A stretch of 64,000 nt of DNA from Streptococcus respiraculi (GTDB lineage: Bacteria > Bacillota > Bacilli > Lactobacillales > Streptococcaceae): NCBI RefSeq assembly GCF_003595525.1, contig NZ_CP022680.1, positions 1,452,001 through 1,516,000 of the forward strand. Direction: 5' to 3'. Of the stretch, positions 1 through 9,505 are shown one piece after another (positions within the stretch are counted from its first letter, which is position 1; every line of letters begins with the position of its first letter). Under the pieces are notes generated by a model that ran no database searches, was not told the DNA's origin, and was given only the letters and a program-made list of their open reading frames with translations. The translations under genes and the position numbers were made by a program.

Positions 1-1263
1 GTCAGTTTTACGAAAAAGGATAGTCTATTACATGCGGAATGGTTAGCATATTTGTGCCAGTTTAGTACCAAATATCAGATTTTAGTCTATCTTTTTGAGA
101 AGGAAGAATTTGTCATTCAGGCGCTAGCTCAACACTTGCTAATTAGTGAGGCCAGTCTCAATCGGCAATTAGCTGCCCTGAATCACCTCTTGCAAGATTT
201 TCAAATTAGTATACGCAACGGTCGTCTCAAGGGAAGCGAGTTGCAGATTCGCTATTTTTATTACCAGCTCTTTTTGCAAACTAAGAGCTTATCTCATATC
301 AGCACATGCTCACATTTCCGTCAGATAGCAACCTATCTTCCACTTTTTGAACGATTTTTTGATACCAAGTTCAATACTTACCAGTATCTCCAATTGTGTC
401 TCTGGTTTGGGATTTCTCAGCGGCGCATGAGGGGACATGATGTAGATTTTAGTGAGTTAATCCAGCTGATGCAGCCCTATGTTGAGCAGAAATGGTATCA
501 GGAATTGCGCTCCTTTGCCTTAACCCTTTATCAATATCAGCCTTCGACTGTCCGCGAAGGGGAGGTAATGAGTCTGTTTGCTTTTCTAGTTAGTCAATCC
601 ATTCTAGCACCACCGAAGATTGAACACATCTTAGCCTTTGGTGGTCCGATTCGTGAGGCGACTACATGGTGCTACCAGACTATTCGTGAAGAAGTGGGGC
701 ATCAGTTACCGGTCTATGAACAAATTTTATACTATCTCAATCAGTTATTAGGCAACGTGTATTTTTTCAAAGGAAGCCTGGATCAGATGGTCTTCCATGA
801 AAATCAGTATCAAATGTCAAGTGCCCAATTCTTTTTGTCTACTGTTGTAGAGCGATTTTACCAGCCTCAGTGTCCAAAACTTATCTTTCAATCTGACGAT
901 GAATTGGCTCATTTGGTAGAGCTTTTTGACTATCTCAAGCAAGTGCAGCCAGTAGTGGTGCGAATTGGCTTTATTTCCTGTCAGTCTCCAGTTATTGCCG
1001 AGCTAATTTTATTCCAACTGCAAAGAGAATTTGAACGAAAACAGGCTGTTGTCATTGAACCTTTTTCAGCTTCTAGTGATTATGACCTGCTGATATCAGA
1101 TGAGCCAGTTCATCTAGCAATAGCCTCTTATTCTTTCCATAGAAAGTTGTATACAAGTGATTTGTTGGCATTGAAAAAGAGGATTGCTGCGCTTCAGGAA
1201 GAAAAAGAAAAACGAGCTCATCGTCGTCTAGAAACTAGTATGTTTTCGATTGAAAGGCGTTGA
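1..1263 (+). CDS. Mga-like transcriptional regulator, 5' end cut by window
   Basis: The frame is open from the first base of the window, so the true start lies upstream; the TTG at 52 is internal. The visible N-terminal part has a helix-turn-helix of the Mga type (residues like QALAQHLLISEASLNRQLAAL), followed by a long helical PRD-like middle and a C-terminal EIIB-like region. Mga/AtxA-family proteins are DNA-binding virulence and carbon-responsive activators. It sits directly upstream of glpK in the same direction, as a regulator of this type does in pneumococcus, so control of the glycerol operon is likely but inferred. A terminator follows the stop codon. Confidence 0.75.
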   Translation, partial: VSFTKKDSLLHAEWLAYLCQFSTKYQILVYLFEKEEFVIQALAQHLLISEASLNRQLAALNHLLQDFQISIRNGRLKGSELQIRYFYYQLFLQTKSLSHISTCSHFRQIATYLPLFERFFDTKFNTYQYLQLCLWFGISQRRMRGHDVDFSELIQLMQPYVEQKWYQELRSFALTLYQYQPSTVREGEVMSLFAFLVSQSILAPPKIEHILAFGGPIREATTWCYQTIREEVGHQLPVYEQILYYLNQLLGNVYFFKGSLDQMVFHENQYQMSSAQFFLSTVVERFYQPQCPKLIFQSDDELAHLVELFDYLKQVQPVVVRIGFISCQSPVIAELILFQLQREFERKQAVVIEPFSASSDYDLLISDEPVHLAIASYSFHRKLYTSDLLALKKRIAALQEEKEKRAHRRLETSMFSIERR

Positions 1264-1280
1264 ATACTCAAAAATATAAT

Positions 1281-1334
1281 AAAAAGGGTAGGACATAGCT
1301 TGTCAGATGAGGGCTAAGGTCTTACTCTTTTTAT
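1281..1334 (+). terminator. Rho-independent terminator after the Mga-like gene
   Basis: A long imperfect hairpin with A-rich left arm (AAAAAGGGTAGGAC) and right arm GTCTTACTCTTTTT, pairing with some G-U, ends in a T tract. It separates the regulator from the glpK promoter. Confidence 0.6.
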
Positions 1335-1394
1335 TCTTATCAAAAATTTTTTAGAAATAATATTTTTTGATAGGAGATAGGTGAGGAAATAGGT

Positions 1395-1430
1395 TACAAT
1401 AAGGATGAGAAGAAAACGGAAGCGTTTTCA
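1395..1430 (+). promoter_or_regulatory. glpK promoter -10 and CcpA cre site
   Basis: A TACAAT -10 box lies at 1395-1400 without a good -35, which suggests activator dependence. A cre-like site at 1417-1430 (CGGAAGCGTTTTCA) matches 12 of 14 consensus positions. It lies just downstream of the predicted start of transcription, where CcpA would block transcription in glucose. The glpK ribosome site GGAGG follows. Confidence 0.65.
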
Positions 1431-1447
1431 AAAAATAAAAAAACTAA

Positions 1448-2974
<1,527 letters not shown>

Positions 2975-2989
2975 AAAAGAGAGTACAAA

Positions 2990-4816
2990 ATGGAATTTTC
3001 AAAAGAAACAAGACGATTAGCCATTGAAAAAATGCAGGACAGACAGCTTGATTTGCTGGTTATCGGTGGAGGAATTACTGGTGCAGGTGTAGTGCTTCAA
3101 GCAGCAGCAAGTGGAATGGAAACAGCCTTGATTGAAATGCAAGACTTTGCAGAAGGTACCAGTAGCCGTTCGACAAAATTGGTTCATGGTGGCTTACGTT
3201 ACTTGAAACAATTTGACGTGGAAGTCGTATCAGACACAGTTTCAGAGCGTGCCGTGGTACAACAAATAGCCCCTCACATTCCAAAACCAGACCCAATGCT
3301 TCTTCCAGTCTATGATGAAGAAGGTTCCACTTTCAGCATGTTCCGCCTAAAAGTTGCGATGGACTTGTACGACCTCCTAGCAGGTGTCAACAATACAGAT
3401 TTAGCTAATAAAGTTTTAACAAAAGAAGAAGTTCTAGAGCGTGAACCGCATTTGAAACAAGAAGGTCTTGTGGGCGGCGGTGTCTACCTTGACTTCCGTA
3501 ATAACGATGCCCGTTTGGTCATTGAAAATATCAAACGGGCAGCCAAAGATGGAGCCTTGATTGCGAGCCGTGTCAAAGCAGAGCACTTTATCAAGGATGA
3601 AAATGGCAAGATTGTAGGAATTGTCGCACGTGATCTTTTAGCTGACAGCACCTTTGAAATCCGTGCCCGCCTTGTAATCAACACAACCGGACCATGGAGT
3701 GATGAAGTACGTAATCTCGGTGGTGAAGGTAGCGGTGTGTTCCAGATGCGACCGACAAAAGGCGTGCATTTGGTCGTAGATAGTGCTCGCTTATCTGTTC
3801 CTCAACCAACTTACTTTGATACAGGAGAAGCAGACGGACGAATGGTCTTTGTACTCCCTCGTGAAAATAAGACTTATTTTGGAACGACTGATACAGACTA
3901 TACTGGCGATTTGGCAAATCCAATGGTGACACAAGAAGATGTTGACTACTTGCTTACCATTGTCAATAATCGCTTCCCAGAAGCAAACTTGACCATTGAT
4001 GATATTGAAAGTGGTTGGGCAGGGCTACGTCCATTGTTATCTGGAAATGGTGCTTCAGACTACAACGGTGGAAACAATGGTAAACTGAGTGATGAGAGTT
4101 TTAACAGCCTAATTGATACGGTCAAAGCCTATCTCAATCATGAAAAATCACGCGATGATGTCGAACACAATTTGACACAATTAGAAGGTAGCGTATCTGA
4201 AAAGACCTTAGATCCGTCAGCAGTTTCTCGTGGCTCATCGCTTGACCGTGATGATAATGGTTTGTTGACTCTAGCTGGTGGAAAAATTACGGACTTCCGT
4301 AAAATGGCAGAAGGCGCTCTGGAAAAAGTCGCAGAAATCCTTGAAACAGAGCACGGTCGCAAATTCAGATTGATTAATTCAAAAACCTATCCTGTCTCAG
4401 GCGGAGAATTAAATCCAGCTAATGTAGCAGAAGAAATCGAACACTTGGCACAATTGGGTGTGAAAAAAGGTCTGAACTATGAAGAAGCGCTCTACCTAGC
4501 GAATTTGTACGGTTCAAATGCGCCAAAAGTGTTTGCCCTTAACCATAAGGTAGAAGCTGTAAGCAATCTAAACCAACGTGATTTACTCTCTCTTCATTAT
4601 GCAATGAAAGAAGAGATGACCTTGACTGCGGTAGACTATCTTCTCCGTAGGACAAATTATATGCTCTTTATGCGGGAGCAACTAGATAGCATTGTTGAGG
4701 ACGTGCTCCTTGAAATGGCAGCTTACTACTGCTGGTCTGAGGAAGAACGGATAGCACAACGTGCATTATTGGATGAAACCTTAGTCAAGAATGACTTGGC
4801 TTACTTAAAAAAATAA
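2990..4816 (+). CDS. glpO: Alpha-glycerophosphate oxidase
   Basis: Oxidises glycerol 3-phosphate to dihydroxyacetone phosphate using FAD and O2, releasing hydrogen peroxide. The FAD-binding motif GGGITGAG is near residue 25 and a FAD-contact region TSSRSTKLVHGGLRY follows. The 608-aa length, with a middle insertion around residues 345-400 relative to GlpD dehydrogenases, marks the oxidase type of lactic acid bacteria. It begins 15 bp after glpK, so the two are co-transcribed. In streptococci this enzyme is a known source of peroxide toxicity; that role is family knowledge, not seen here. Confidence 0.95.
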   Translation: MEFSKETRRLAIEKMQDRQLDLLVIGGGITGAGVVLQAAASGMETALIEMQDFAEGTSSRSTKLVHGGLRYLKQFDVEVVSDTVSERAVVQQIAPHIPKPDPMLLPVYDEEGSTFSMFRLKVAMDLYDLLAGVNNTDLANKVLTKEEVLEREPHLKQEGLVGGGVYLDFRNNDARLVIENIKRAAKDGALIASRVKAEHFIKDENGKIVGIVARDLLADSTFEIRARLVINTTGPWSDEVRNLGGEGSGVFQMRPTKGVHLVVDSARLSVPQPTYFDTGEADGRMVFVLPRENKTYFGTTDTDYTGDLANPMVTQEDVDYLLTIVNNRFPEANLTIDDIESGWAGLRPLLSGNGASDYNGGNNGKLSDESFNSLIDTVKAYLNHEKSRDDVEHNLTQLEGSVSEKTLDPSAVSRGSSLDRDDNGLLTLAGGKITDFRKMAEGALEKVAEILETEHGRKFRLINSKTYPVSGGELNPANVAEEIEHLAQLGVKKGLNYEEALYLANLYGSNAPKVFALNHKVEAVSNLNQRDLLSLHYAMKEEMTLTAVDYLLRRTNYMLFMREQLDSIVEDVLLEMAAYYCWSEEERIAQRALLDETLVKNDLAYLKK

Positions 4817-4830
4817 CGAAACGATAACAT

Positions 4831-4937
4831 TATAGTGGACTGAGAAAGGAATAGGACAAGGCAAGGAGCTGCAGATAGAACTGGCGTTCATCAAAGCGAC
4901 TGAACAATGTCTGAACCTTTATTCAATTCACTATATA
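4831..4937 (+). repeat. RUP-like dispersed repeat, copy 1
   Basis: A 107-bp element starts with TATAGTGGA and ends with TTCACTATATA, giving terminal inverted repeats with TA ends. A clearly related copy in opposite orientation lies at 56908-57016; both share blocks such as GAAAGGAAT, GCAGATAGAACT and TTTATTCAATTCAC. Length, termini and TA ends resemble the pneumococcal RUP element, which is thought to be mobilised by an IS630-type transposase. Here it separates glpO from glpF. Confidence 0.75.
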
Positions 4938-4949
4938 AAAGGAGTTTAT

Positions 4950-5657
4950 ATGGAAAAAGAATTATTAGGTGAAGTACTCGGGACTGCCCTGCTGATTTTG
5001 TTGGGAAATGGTGTTGTAGCAGGCGTGGTACTTGATAAGAGTAAGAGTAGAGATGCTGGTTGGATTGTCATTACAATTGGTTGGGGGCTTGCAGTTGCAA
5101 TGGCAGCTTTTGTGAGCGGTGTATTAGGTCCTGCTCACTTGAACCCTGCTGTATCGATTGCAATGGCTTATGCAGGCAATCTCCCTTGGGCATCTGTTTT
5201 CCCATACATCATTGCTCAATTTGTCGGAGCTTTTATCGGAAGTATCTTGGTGTATTTGATGTATAAAGATCATTATGATGCGACAGAAGATACTGGAGCG
5301 GTGCTTGCGACCTTCTCAACAGGTCCTGCAATCCGCAACACTATAAACAATACCATCAGTGAAGCAATCGGTACATTCGTTCTTGTCCTTGGTTTGCTCG
5401 CATTTGGACATTACGATATGCCAGCAGGTCTTGGAACTTTGACTGTTGGAGCTTTGATTGTTTCCCTCGGAGTATCTCTTGGCGGTCCAACAGGATATGC
5501 CTTGAACCCAGCTCGTGACCTTGGTCCTCGGATTATGCACGCCCTTCTCCCATTGAAACACAAAGGTGATTCAGATTGGGGCTATGCACTTGTACCAGTT
5601 CTTGGTCCAATCATCGGAGGTTTACTCGCAGCCATCTTTTATGGATTCGCTTTCTAA
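4950..5657 (+). CDS. glpF: Glycerol uptake facilitator (aquaglyceroporin)
   Basis: A 235-aa MIP-family channel that lets glycerol diffuse across the membrane for trapping by GlpK. Both signature motifs are present: HLNPAVS in the first half and ALNPARDLGPR in the second. The Asp after the second NPAR is typical of glycerol-conducting members. About six hydrophobic segments are visible. An AAAGGAG ribosome site precedes ATG. It is separated from glpO by a 107-bp repeat whose hairpin could lower read-through. Confidence 0.94.
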   Translation: MEKELLGEVLGTALLILLGNGVVAGVVLDKSKSRDAGWIVITIGWGLAVAMAAFVSGVLGPAHLNPAVSIAMAYAGNLPWASVFPYIIAQFVGAFIGSILVYLMYKDHYDATEDTGAVLATFSTGPAIRNTINNTISEAIGTFVLVLGLLAFGHYDMPAGLGTLTVGALIVSLGVSLGGPTGYALNPARDLGPRIMHALLPLKHKGDSDWGYALVPVLGPIIGGLLAAIFYGFAF

Positions 5658-5668
5658 TTTGTTAGAAA

Positions 5669-5712
5669 ATGCAAAAAACTGTCTCAGCTGAAAAACTAAG
5701 GCAGTTTTTGTT
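5669..5712. terminator. Bidirectional terminator between glpF and pepF
   Basis: AAAAACTG and CAGTTTTT arms flank a short loop, with T runs on both strands. It lies between two convergent stop codons and can serve both genes. Confidence 0.7.
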
Positions 5713-5713
5713 T

Positions 5714-7504
5714 TTAGACTAATTTTTCTAATTTATCAACCAAGGAACCAACATAGGCAATGGTCTCTTTTAACGGTTTATCAGTTGACACATCAACACC
5801 CGCATGCTGAGCCAATTCTTGAGCCGATAAGCTAGCACCTAATGAAAGGGTTTCAAGCCATTTTTCGACAACTGCTTCTGGATTTTCCTCAAGCTGTTTC
5901 GCCATGGCTGTACCAATGGTGAGACCTGCAGAGTAGGTATATGGATACAAGCCCATGTAGTAGTGTGGCTGACGCATCCAGATGAGACCGGCATCTTCTC
6001 CGATTTCAAAGTCTTCACCCCAGAATTTCTTGATGATATCCAGTTTAATCTGGCAGAGAATATCTCCGTTGAGGTATTCATCTTTGTCCAAACGAGTGTA
6101 GACTTCACGTTGGAAAGCCGCTTCTAATAAGTGAGTGACCATATTGTGGAAGTAGGTCCGACTAATCAATTCACTGATGAGATAGGCTTGGAAAGCTGGA
6201 TCTTGATTTTGTTTCAAGAGAGTATTGCAAGTCAAGACCTCATTAGCAGTAGACGGTGCTTCAATGAAGTAAAGCGATGGATCATAGTTGAGAATGCTTT
6301 GTTTTTTCGCTAGTTGGAAATGGCCCGCATGTCCAAGTTCGTGTGCAAGAACAAGCACCTCATTCATCAAACCAGTCCACGATAAGAGAATGTAAGAAGG
6401 TCCATCATAAAGGGTTGCACAATAGCCACCAGTTGCTTTACCTTCATTTTGAGCAAAGTCAATCCAACGCTCATCAAAGGCTTGTTCAATCATCTTGATA
6501 TAGTCCTCACCCAAGATACCGAGACAGTCAATCAAGAATTGTTTGGATTCTTCTGGGGTAATTCGTTGGTTGAAATCAGAAGGAAGACTAATTTTTAAGT
6601 CTGCATGGGTAATCTTTTCAAGACCGTGTGCTTTTGCAACTAATTTGACATAGCGACGCATGTGGGGTGCTAATTCGTTCATAATCACATCGATTTGGCG
6701 GTCAAATAAATCACGGGACACATTTTGACCAAAGAGAAGGTAATCAATGGTAGAATCAAAACCGCGTAATTTGGCTTCGATTTGCTCATTTTTGATATGA
6801 GATAAGTAGTCTGCGGCTGTAGTATTTTTGTATTTGCGAAGAGTTGAGTAGAAGCCAGCTGCGGATTGACGACGAATCTCCGTATCGTGGTTGATTTCGT
6901 AGTCATTTTCAAACAAAACGTAGCTGTTTCCGTATGATTGACCATTTGCAGTGAAGTTTTCAAAGGTCATATCTTCGAATTTGGTCGTTTCATAATTGCT
7001 GTAGGCTTGACCAAATGTTGGAGCAAAGTTGGCCAACAATTCTTCTTGTAAGGGGTGCAATTGATGTGGTTTTTGACGAAGAATATCCTCAATATAGCTA
7101 GTCCACTGTGGCTCTTGATTGCTCACTTGTCTTAGAACTGCTTCATCAAGCAGGCCTAGTTGAGTTGGTAAAAAAGCGACTTTTGGATAGCTATAAGCCA
7201 TGGTTACTTGGTATTCGTTTGCAAGGGCAGCAAGCTCTGTATTCATCTTGTCAACATCAAGATTGAGTAAAGCATAGTGGCTCAATTTGCTGTTAATGGT
7301 TTCAATCATTTCGTACTCTTTGAGAGCCTTGATAATCACTTCAAGAGAAGTAAGCTTATCTTTGTAGTCGTTTTCAAACTGCTCAACCTGTACCTTGTAG
7401 GCAGCAAGACCTTCTTGATAGGCTTGGTGAGACGGATAAATAAGGGACGTATCCCAGGTTAATTGCACGTCAATTTCTTGACGTTTTGGCATAGCATGTG
7501 ACAT
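5714..7504 (-). CDS. pepF: Oligoendopeptidase F
   Basis: A cytoplasmic M3B zinc metallopeptidase that cleaves oligopeptides of roughly 7-17 residues. The HELGH zinc motif is at residues 388-392, with the downstream third-ligand Glu region EAPSTANEV about 25 residues later. At 596 aa it has the family length. The start at MSHAMPK is supported by AAAGGAG seven bases upstream; a second Met at residue 5 is possible. It is the only long gene on the minus strand left of the terminus, a head-on orientation for replication. Confidence 0.94.
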   Translation of the reverse strand: MSHAMPKRQEIDVQLTWDTSLIYPSHQAYQEGLAAYKVQVEQFENDYKDKLTSLEVIIKALKEYEMIETINSKLSHYALLNLDVDKMNTELAALANEYQVTMAYSYPKVAFLPTQLGLLDEAVLRQVSNQEPQWTSYIEDILRQKPHQLHPLQEELLANFAPTFGQAYSNYETTKFEDMTFENFTANGQSYGNSYVLFENDYEINHDTEIRRQSAAGFYSTLRKYKNTTAADYLSHIKNEQIEAKLRGFDSTIDYLLFGQNVSRDLFDRQIDVIMNELAPHMRRYVKLVAKAHGLEKITHADLKISLPSDFNQRITPEESKQFLIDCLGILGEDYIKMIEQAFDERWIDFAQNEGKATGGYCATLYDGPSYILLSWTGLMNEVLVLAHELGHAGHFQLAKKQSILNYDPSLYFIEAPSTANEVLTCNTLLKQNQDPAFQAYLISELISRTYFHNMVTHLLEAAFQREVYTRLDKDEYLNGDILCQIKLDIIKKFWGEDFEIGEDAGLIWMRQPHYYMGLYPYTYSAGLTIGTAMAKQLEENPEAVVEKWLETLSLGASLSAQELAQHAGVDVSTDKPLKETIAYVGSLVDKLEKLV

Positions 7505-7558
7505 CTGAATTCTCCTTTTTTGTATTGAAAATATTATATCATATATCGGGGAAAAAAC

Positions 7559-7587
7559 TTGACAAATCTGTATAATCCTTGGATAAT
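7559..7587 (+). promoter_or_regulatory. Sigma-A promoter of the ATP-cone gene
   Basis: TTGACA, a 17-bp spacer and GATAAT. An AAGGAG ribosome site follows before the ATG at 7631. The pepF start lies about 55 bp away on the other strand, so this is a divergent promoter region. Confidence 0.75.
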
Positions 7588-7630
7588 AGTAGTATAAAAG
7601 GGTTGTGAAACCTCAAGAAAGGAGCTTTTT

Positions 7631-7969
7631 ATGCAAGTCATTAAACGGAGTGGAGAAGTCGTTGACTTTGATCCAGAAAAAATTTACCAAGCGATTATAA
7701 AAGCTGCTCGTACTGTCTATGTCATCGATGATACTTGGCGTCAAAACTTGGCTCAAGTAACCAAGAAAGTAGTTTTAGACTTGGAAGAAGCTCATACAGA
7801 GCGCCCAACAATTAGCATGGTGCAATCACAAGTAGAACACCGTCTGATTGATGCAGGCTATATTGCGATTGCTGAGCACTATATTTCTTACCGCCTCCAG
7901 CGCGACCTTGAGCGCAATGGCTACGGCGATCGTATCAATGTACATCTGCGCTTTGAACAAGTACGATAA
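7631..7969 (+). CDS. Stand-alone ATP-cone domain protein
   Basis: A 112-aa protein that consists almost only of an ATP-cone domain. It opens with VIKRSGEVVDFDPEKI, the typical start of this nucleotide-sensing module at the N terminus of ribonucleotide reductases and in NrdR. It has no zinc-ribbon cysteines, so it is not NrdR, and no reductase domain follows. A regulatory role that senses ATP/dATP is plausible but unproven. It is monocistronic with its own consensus promoter. The domain call is firm; function is unknown. Confidence 0.75.
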   Translation: MQVIKRSGEVVDFDPEKIYQAIIKAARTVYVIDDTWRQNLAQVTKKVVLDLEEAHTERPTISMVQSQVEHRLIDAGYIAIAEHYISYRLQRDLERNGYGDRINVHLRFEQVR

Positions 7970-8012
7970 TCAAGAAAGCTATCTATCGATGGCTTTTTAT
8001 TTTTTACAAATC

Positions 8013-8072
8013 GAGCAAAAGACTTGCCAAGTTGATTTTCTTATGCTAAACTTGTTCTTGTAATCGATACAA
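8013..8072 (+). promoter_or_regulatory. Promoter and Rrf2-type operator of the EthD-like gene
   Basis: TTGCCA at 8024 and TAAACT at 8047 are spaced by 17 bp. The palindrome TTGTAATCGATACAA at 8058-8072 covers the expected transcription start. Bases 8013-8064 are repeated exactly at 8914-8965 in front of the Rrf2 regulator gene, so both promoters share origin and presumably control. Confidence 0.7.
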
Positions 8073-8091
8073 CAACAAAGAGGGGAAAACC

Positions 8092-8862
8092 ATGACAAAA
8101 GAATACGACAAAAAATTTTCGGTATCTATTTTACTTTGGATGAGAGAGGACAAGCCTCGGCAAGAGGGAATGGACTATTGGTCTGGCCCACATTCACAGA
8201 TTATTGCCGCCTCACCAGGGCTGTCAGAATACCGCCAACAACATCTTAGTGAAACCCAGCATAGTTTTTGGCCAAGTACAGCTGGTCTTGAAACAAGTAT
8301 TTCACCTGACCGCCGGATAGATGGCATTGCAGAAGTCACCTTTGACAATCTGTTGTCACCAGTTGCAGGTCGTCATCAAACCGCCTTGGCTTTTAAAGAC
8401 GAAGTAAATGTCTTTCGTCGGACACTGATGCACATGGGCTTTCCCTTTTCGTCCAGATGGTTTAAAACTGCTGAGCAGTCAGGTAGTCAGCTACGAGATG
8501 TCCTTTACATCCGTCGAAAAGAAGGGGTCAGCAGTGCTTCCTTTAAAAAATTTATCAACGACAGTTTAGCTCCTGAAATTTCAAAAGTAGCTGGAGTAAC
8601 GGAAACACGCTCTCAAGTCTACATGCCTTGGAACAAGGCAACTTGGGATACGCCACACGTTGCGCATGACAATCCCAAAGCAGAACACCTACATGCCTCC
8701 ATTATCATTGGTTTTAGAAATCAGGAAGCCAGAGAGCAATTTTACAAGACAGTTGCTCCTAAACTGAACAATCAACTGATTTCCCATGCCTCAGCAGTTC
8801 ATGCCTATCAAATTGATCAGACCTTGACCTATGTTGAAAATGGGCAGAAAACATCCCTGTAG
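8092..8862 (+). CDS. EthD-like dimeric alpha-beta barrel protein
   Basis: A 256-aa soluble protein. The N-terminal stretch YWSGPHSQIIAASPGLSEYRQ resembles EthD domains, which carry a W-x-x-H-x motif and a small ferredoxin-like fold used in oxygenase-linked pathways. The C-terminal half has a second similar section (ASIIIGFRNQEAREQF), so two barrels may be present. There is no signal peptide. An AGGGG ribosome site precedes ATG. Its promoter is shared in sequence with the Rrf2 gene downstream, suggesting induction by the same electrophile or quinone signal. The exact reaction is unknown. Confidence 0.55.
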   Translation: MTKEYDKKFSVSILLWMREDKPRQEGMDYWSGPHSQIIAASPGLSEYRQQHLSETQHSFWPSTAGLETSISPDRRIDGIAEVTFDNLLSPVAGRHQTALAFKDEVNVFRRTLMHMGFPFSSRWFKTAEQSGSQLRDVLYIRRKEGVSSASFKKFINDSLAPEISKVAGVTETRSQVYMPWNKATWDTPHVAHDNPKAEHLHASIIIGFRNQEAREQFYKTVAPKLNNQLISHASAVHAYQIDQTLTYVENGQKTSL

Positions 8863-8913
8863 TTGATTTTCAGGAATTTTCTTGATAGATTGCTCGATAT
8901 TTTTGAAAAAATT

Positions 8914-8976
8914 GAGCAAAAGACTTGCCAAGTTGATTTTCTTATGCTAAACTTGTTCTTGTAATGAATACAAGAA
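8914..8976 (+). promoter_or_regulatory. Promoter and operator of the Rrf2 regulator gene
   Basis: An exact 52-bp copy of the promoter at 8013-8064. Here the operator at 8956-8976 is a perfect palindrome with 8-bp arms (TTCTTGTA and TACAAGAA) around ATGAA. It overlaps the expected transcription start, consistent with autorepression. Confidence 0.75.
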
Positions 8977-8991
8977 CAGAAAGGAGTCACT

Positions 8992-9423
8992 ATGGATACA
9001 AAATTTTCTGTTGCACTCCATATTTTAACCATGATTAGTGAAAGTAAGGAAGTCCTGAGTTCGCAGGCCTTGGCTGTGAGTGTTGGAACCAATGCAAGCT
9101 ATATTCGGAAGGTCATTGCGCTCTTGAAAAACGCAGGATTAATTACGTCCCAGCAAGGTCGCTCAGGCTATCAGTTGAGCAAGAACCCTAAGGAAATATC
9201 CTTATTAGAGATTTATTTGGCTACTCAGGAAGTAGACCATATCCGTCTTTTTCAAATTCATCAACATGCCAATCAAGACTGTCCAGTTGGTCAGCATATC
9301 GAGGGTGCAATGACCCCGATTTTTGCCAGTGTTGAAAAACAATTGGAAGTAGATTTAGCTCATCAAACCCTCGGCAATGTGATTGATAACCTTTATCAAA
9401 TCGCAAAGAAAAGCCGTATCTGA
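8992..9423 (+). CDS. Rrf2-family transcriptional repressor
   Basis: A 143-aa winged-helix regulator. The N-terminal HTH (ALAVSVGTNASYIRKVIALL) and the GLITSQQGRSGYQLS wing are typical of Rrf2/YwnA-type proteins. It lacks the three-Cys Fe-S cluster set of IscR/NsrR; only one Cys, in NQDCPVG, is in the sensor region, fitting thiol-based sensing. The same palindrome lies at its own promoter, at the EthD-like gene and at the oxidoreductase operon, which predicts a small local regulon. An AAAGGAG ribosome site precedes ATG. Confidence 0.85.
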   Translation: MDTKFSVALHILTMISESKEVLSSQALAVSVGTNASYIRKVIALLKNAGLITSQQGRSGYQLSKNPKEISLLEIYLATQEVDHIRLFQIHQHANQDCPVGQHIEGAMTPIFASVEKQLEVDLAHQTLGNVIDNLYQIAKKSRI

Positions 9424-9443
9424 CCTGTGTGTCAGATTTTCTT
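9419..9443 (+). terminator. Short terminator overlapping the rrf2 stop codon
   Basis: TCTGAC and GTCAGA arms with a six-base loop, followed by TTTTCTT. The hairpin includes the TGA stop. It is short, so termination may be partial. Confidence 0.45.
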
Positions 9444-9459
9444 AGATATCAGATATACC

Positions 9460-9472
9460 TGTAATTGATACA
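9460..9472 (+). promoter_or_regulatory. Third Rrf2 operator, oxidoreductase operon
   Basis: TGTAATTGATACA has the same arms as the two upstream operators (TGTA and TACA with a five-base centre). It lies 34 bp before the start of the oxidoreductase gene. Confidence 0.65.
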
Positions 9473-9505
9473 AATACAAATAAAGAGAAGAGAAAAGAGA
9501 AAAAC

